Source: Deltaproteobacteria bacterium
Lineage (GTDB): Bacteria; Desulfobacterota; Dissulfuribacteria; Dissulfuribacterales; QOAL01
Length of the DNA stretch: 37,926 nt
Reading direction: 5' to 3'
Assembly: GCA_015489365.1 (NCBI GenBank)
Contig: WFZW01000176.1
Location: forward strand, 1 to 37,926
A program made the position numbers and the translations under genes. The notes under the pieces were generated by a model. It was not told the origin of the DNA. It worked only from the letters and a program-made list of their open reading frames with translations, and did not search any database. Shown piece after piece: positions 35,103-37,926 of this stretch. The stretch's first letter is position 1; each line of letters starts with the position of its first letter.

Positions 35103-35900
35103 ATGGACTTCCTGACAATACTATCTTATGGCTTCATGAGAAGGGCACTCATTGCAGGATGCCTGGTCTCTGTAAGCTGCGCGATCCTTGGCATATTTCT
35201 AGTGCTCAGGCGGGAGTCGATGATCGGCCACGGGCTAGCACATGTAACCTTTGGTGGAGTGGCATTGGCCCTGATGTTAAATATGGCCCCTCTGCCGGTC
35301 ACCCTTTTCACTGCCTTGTTGGCAGGATGGTGGATTACGCATCTCAAGGAAAAGGCAAGGCTTGGCGGGGACACCGGGATAGGCATTGTCAGCAGCCTTG
35401 GTATGGCAGCCGGTGTACTGCTGGCTTCCCTTGCCGGTGACTTCAATGCCGATCTGCTCTCTTACCTGTTTGGGACGATATTGGCCATAGGCCCTGAGGA
35501 GGTCTGGATAGCAGGAGGCCTTGCCATTGCCGTAATCGCATGCCTTTGCCTATTCTACAACGAGCTGATATACACCACATTCGATACAGAGACGGCCTTT
35601 ACAGCAGGGATCCCGGTAAAGAGGCTGGATCTACTCATCATAGGCCTTACCGCAGTAACAGTAGTTATAGGGATGAAGGTAGTAGGTCTGCTCCTGGTGG
35701 CCTCCCTGATGATAATACCCGCTGCTACGGGCCTTATTCTGGCAAATACCTTTAAATCAGCGGTTTTAAAGGCAGTGGGGTTTGCCCTGTTTTCTATATT
35801 GGCAGGCCTGACGCTATCTTTTTATGCTGATTTTCCACCATCTGGTGCAATAGTGCTCCTAAACGGATTTTTTCTTGGAATCGCCTTGTTGATCAAGTAA
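35103..35900 (+). CDS. ZnuB/TroC-family metal ABC transporter permease
   Basis: A 265-residue integral membrane permease of the ABC-3 family (zinc, manganese or iron import). It has the family start FLTILSYGFMRRALIAGCLVSVSCAILGIFLVLRR (seen as ALIAGCLVSVSCAILGIFLV). MIGHGLAHVTFGGVALAL follows, with GIVSSLGMAAGVLLASLAGDFNADLLSYLFG and VKVVGLLLVASLMIIPAATG-type closing helices. About eight hydrophobic segments are seen. Neither the ATPase nor the solute-binding protein is adjacent on either side, so it is an orphan here. AAGGA lies one base before the ATG, an unusually short spacing. The metal cannot be told. Confidence 0.93.
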   Translation: MDFLTILSYGFMRRALIAGCLVSVSCAILGIFLVLRRESMIGHGLAHVTFGGVALALMLNMAPLPVTLFTALLAGWWITHLKEKARLGGDTGIGIVSSLGMAAGVLLASLAGDFNADLLSYLFGTILAIGPEEVWIAGGLAIAVIACLCLFYNELIYTTFDTETAFTAGIPVKRLDLLIIGLTAVTVVIGMKVVGLLLVASLMIIPAATGLILANTFKSAVLKAVGFALFSILAGLTLSFYADFPPSGAIVLLNGFFLGIALLIK

Positions 35901-35908
35901 TTGATCAA
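35889..35908. repeat. Twin TTGATCAA palindromes at the permease stop
   Basis: TTGATCAA at 35889-35896 and again at 35901-35908, separated by GTAA, with the stop codon TAA between. The two self-complementary octamers can pair with each other into a stem. Module A begins one base later. Confidence 0.5.
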
Positions 35909-35991
35909 ACTTTCATACGGCCCGTACCTTGGTGCCGCACCCTCAATACATGAAGATACAGCCCTTATATAGAATGTATTTTCATGGTAAA
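35909..35991 (+). repeat. Module A repeat, full copy
   Basis: Near-identical to 30965-31046. Left hairpin CGGCCCGTACC-TTGGTGCCG, and right hairpin TACATGAAGATACA (35947-35960) with TGTATTTTCATGGTA (35975-35989). It directly follows the permease stop and is joined to a shortened second copy. Confidence 0.8.
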
Positions 35992-36042
35992 CTTCCATGC
36001 GGCCCGTACCTTGGTGCCGCACCCTGTATTTTCACGGTAAAT
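35992..36042 (+). repeat. Module A repeat, internally deleted copy
   Basis: It carries the complete left hairpin (GCGGCCCGTACC-TTGGTGCCGC) and then runs straight into TGTATTTTCACGGTAAA. The left arm and loop of the second hairpin, about 32 bases present in the adjacent copy, are missing. It sits in direct tandem with the full copy. The remaining ~140 bp up to mqnB hold no other feature. Confidence 0.75.
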
Positions 36043-36180
36043 AAAGAAAAAAACGCCTACTAAGCTACTATTTCTAGGCAACATCCTATGGTGCAAGGAT
36101 GCGGTCAAATGATGACTGTGCATAATTTTAAATTGAGGCTTGGTCGATGATCCTGCACCGGAGAGATTAGGACGACATTC

Positions 36181-36849
36181 ATGGTCAAAGATTGTCCTAT
36201 ATTACTTGTCACTCCAACCCAGCTTGAGGCACAGGCCTTTTCCCGCTTCTGCACTATACACGGGGTGCCGATATTCATCTGTGGTGTAGGACCAGGTGCC
36301 TGTGCCATGAACATGACCCGATTTCTCGAACAAAAGGGTATACATATGGTAATATTGGCAGGGATCGCAGGCGGATACAGATGGTCTGGAATCAGGATTG
36401 GAGAGACCGTTCTGGCCACCATGGAATCATATGGGGACCTGGGCCGCTGCCTTGGTAATGCCGTTGAGGAAATTCGGATACCCGGTGAACCAATCCCCTT
36501 ATCCTTTGATCTATCAGACATACTTACACAAATCCCAACCGCTTTCCGTCTGATGGATTCCAGGGTAAAATCTGGTCCCATGGTTACATTATCCTGCACT
36601 AGCACCACTATGGACAGGGCGAAATATATGTATCGTCGCTTCAACGCATTGGCGGAAAACATGGAAGGCGCGGCTATAGCACAAACTTGTAAACACTATG
36701 GTGCCCCAATGGTGGAAATCCGAGGCGTAAGCAATTGGGCAGGAGATGGCAATTTCAACAATTGGATGATAGACAGGGCGCTTCATAACGTGGCAAACAT
36801 AGTGGGTGATCTACTAAACGCCTTGACGTGGAAATGGACAAAAACATAG
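36181..36849 (+). CDS. mqnB: Futalosine hydrolase
   Basis: A 222-residue protein of the MTA/SAH nucleosidase fold. It releases hypoxanthine from futalosine in the alternative menaquinone pathway. Signatures are VCGVGPGA-like (FICGVGPGACAM), VILAGIAGGY and ENMEGAAIAQTCKHYGAPMVEIRGVSNWAGDG, the last holding the catalytic Glu and Asp region. The close presence of mqnD downstream separates it from generic MTA/SAH nucleosidases. AGGA lies eight bases before the ATG. It has ~260 bp with an A+B repeat between it and mqnD, so co-transcription is possible but not certain. Confidence 0.88.
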   Translation: MVKDCPILLVTPTQLEAQAFSRFCTIHGVPIFICGVGPGACAMNMTRFLEQKGIHMVILAGIAGGYRWSGIRIGETVLATMESYGDLGRCLGNAVEEIRIPGEPIPLSFDLSDILTQIPTAFRLMDSRVKSGPMVTLSCTSTTMDRAKYMYRRFNALAENMEGAAIAQTCKHYGAPMVEIRGVSNWAGDGNFNNWMIDRALHNVANIVGDLLNALTWKWTKT

Positions 36850-36868
36850 CAGATAAAGGCTTGCCCAA

Positions 36869-37050
36869 CATCCTGCAGCCCGTACCTTGGCGCCCTATTC
36901 CCAGGCATAAAAAACAACCCTTATATATGATGGATTTTCACGGTCACTGCCATCTCCAGGACAGGCATAACTAGGTATGAAAATAAACCGCTGGAAATAT
37001 CCGGCCTTTTATCCATGCATGTCCTTGTGTGTCCATGGCCAATCAAAAAA
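36869..37050 (+). repeat. Composite A+B dispersed repeat, copy 3
   Basis: Module A (36869-36943) has CCTGCAGCCCGTACCTTGGCGCC and GGATTTTCACGG, with a more degraded right hairpin. Module B (36944-37050) has AGGTATGAAAATAAACC as a weak left core and the well-preserved right half CCATGCATGTCCTTGTGTG with CCATGGCCAATCAAAAAA. It lies between mqnB and mqnD, in their sense orientation. Confidence 0.7.
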
Positions 37051-37110
37051 TATATTTTCAGACAAAACGATACACTTCCGCTACCGAAAGGAGGGTTTAA
37101 AAAATAGCCG

Positions 37111-37926
37111 ATGAACAACGAAGAGTACAGGATCTCATTGGGTCTTTCTCCCTGTCCAAACGACACCTTCGCCTTCCATCATCTTTTGAAGGAGGCCGAT
37201 GCACTGCCCTTTACCATGAGGCCTGTAATAATAGAGGATGTTGAAACCCTCAATCAGATGGCCCTTAGGCGGGAACTTGATGTGACAAAGGTTTCCTTTC
37301 ATACCTTCGGCCTCGTAATGGATGATTACATCCTCCTTAGATCAGGAAGTGCCCTCGGATGGGGATGTGGCCCAATGCTCCTTGCAAAGAAACCCATAGG
37401 GCAAGAACAATTATCCGAGTCAAGAATAGCCATTCCAGGTCGATACACCACAGCAGCCCTATTACTAAAACTGTTTCTTCAAGGGGCCCCTCAACTCGTC
37501 ACAATGAATTTTGCCGATATACCCCAGGCGATCTTGAACGGGGCAGTAGATGCAGGGGTAATCATACATGAAACCCGTTTCACCTATAGTGAAAAGGGCC
37601 TTATCTGCCTCCAGGACCTCGGACAATGGTGGGAAGAAGAAACAGGGCTTCCCATACCACTTGGAGGGATAATTGCAAAGCGAAGTCTTGGCATTGAAAG
37701 GCTAAGGGAAGTGAACTCGGCAATAAAAACCAGTATATTGGCTGCCTGGGAGAATCCCAAGGGGGCCTATCCCTTCATAAAAGGTCTTGCCCAGGAGCTA
37801 GATGAACGGGTAATCAAAAGCCATATCGACCTTTATGTAACCGATTATACGTTGGACATTGGGAAAGAAGGCGAAGGGGCGGTAAGGTTTCTCATGGCAA
37901 TTGGACAACAAAAAGATGTCTTCCCC
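37111..37926 (+). CDS. mqnD: 1,4-dihydroxy-6-naphthoate synthase, 3' end cut by the window
   Basis: The reading frame from the ATG at 37111 stays open to the window end: 272 codons with no stop. The family is usually ~270-290 residues, so only a few are missing. The N-terminus ISLGLSPCPNDTFAFHHLL is the MqnD hallmark. The conserved His lies in VDAGVIIHETRFTYSEKGL. QAILNGAVDAGV and WWEEETGLPIPLGGI also fit. It turns cyclic dehypoxanthine futalosine into 1,4-dihydroxy-6-naphthoate. A TAG two codons upstream fixes the start; AAAGGAGGG is 16 bases away, a wide gap. It pairs with mqnB. Confidence 0.93.
   Translation, partial: MNNEEYRISLGLSPCPNDTFAFHHLLKEADALPFTMRPVIIEDVETLNQMALRRELDVTKVSFHTFGLVMDDYILLRSGSALGWGCGPMLLAKKPIGQEQLSESRIAIPGRYTTAALLLKLFLQGAPQLVTMNFADIPQAILNGAVDAGVIIHETRFTYSEKGLICLQDLGQWWEEETGLPIPLGGIIAKRSLGIERLREVNSAIKTSILAAWENPKGAYPFIKGLAQELDERVIKSHIDLYVTDYTLDIGKEGEGAVRFLMAIGQQKDVFP

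Noticed and set aside
36105-36662. 185-residue minus-strand frame opposite mqnB
   Set aside because: It is the mirror of a well-supported gene; its composition is that of an antisense frame.

Overview
The window reads as chromosomal DNA of a Gram-negative anaerobe of the Desulfobacterota (the former Deltaproteobacteria). The reasons are the LPS-export and Kdo genes, a phosphate-selective-type porin, futalosine-pathway menaquinone genes (mqnB, mqnD), a DUF3786/Fe-S protein of a kind common in sulfate and sulfur metabolisers, corrinoid genes and a tandem-ACT protein beside a phenylacetate-CoA ligase. The genus cannot be fixed from the sequence alone. No phage, transposase or CRISPR array was found.

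Layout. From 1 to 28,094 every gene lies on the minus strand. Reading in transcription order from the right: an AmgK-like sugar kinase and a giant AsmA-type envelope protein (28,094-23,350); cobO and cbiC (23,053-21,885); paaK with its ACT-domain partner (21,692-19,946); pyrG-kdsA-kdsC-lptC-lptA-lptB-rpoN-hpf-ptsN-rapZ-EIIA(Man)-GNAT (19,934-10,082), a conserved LPS/nitrogen-PTS block; then a glycolytic block behind a good sigma-70 promoter at 10,023-9,995: gap, a 1,433-residue dikinase-like protein, a second divergent GAPDH, pgk, tpiA and secG. From 28,317 onward the strands mix: a DUF3786 Fe-S protein (+), porin (-), an RNA m5C methyltransferase with an overlapping separate C-terminal-domain ORF (-), an autoregulated TetR repressor (-), tandem tRNA-Lys and tRNA-Glu (+), a nine-cysteine protein (+), an orphan ZnuB-type permease (+), mqnB (+) and a 3'-truncated mqnD (+).

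How genes work together. The left block covers the triose-phosphate steps of glycolysis/gluconeogenesis. Embedded in it is an enzyme with the ATP-grasp and phosphohistidine domains of pyruvate phosphate dikinase but no PEP/pyruvate TIM barrel. In its place is a ~930-residue N-terminal region I do not recognise. The middle block makes Kdo (KdsA, KdsC), builds the LPS transport bridge and motor (LptC, LptA, LptB) and carries sigma-54, the hibernation factor and the regulatory PTS proteins.

The most distinctive non-coding feature is a dispersed intergenic repeat. It has two modules: A (~80 bp, two hairpins, one with compensating arm changes between copies) and B (~75-110 bp). They occur alone or joined as ~140-185 bp A+B units in at least a dozen intergenic places, several within a few bases of a gene end or start. 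The best candidates for something undescribed are this repeat family and the PEP-domain-less dikinase.
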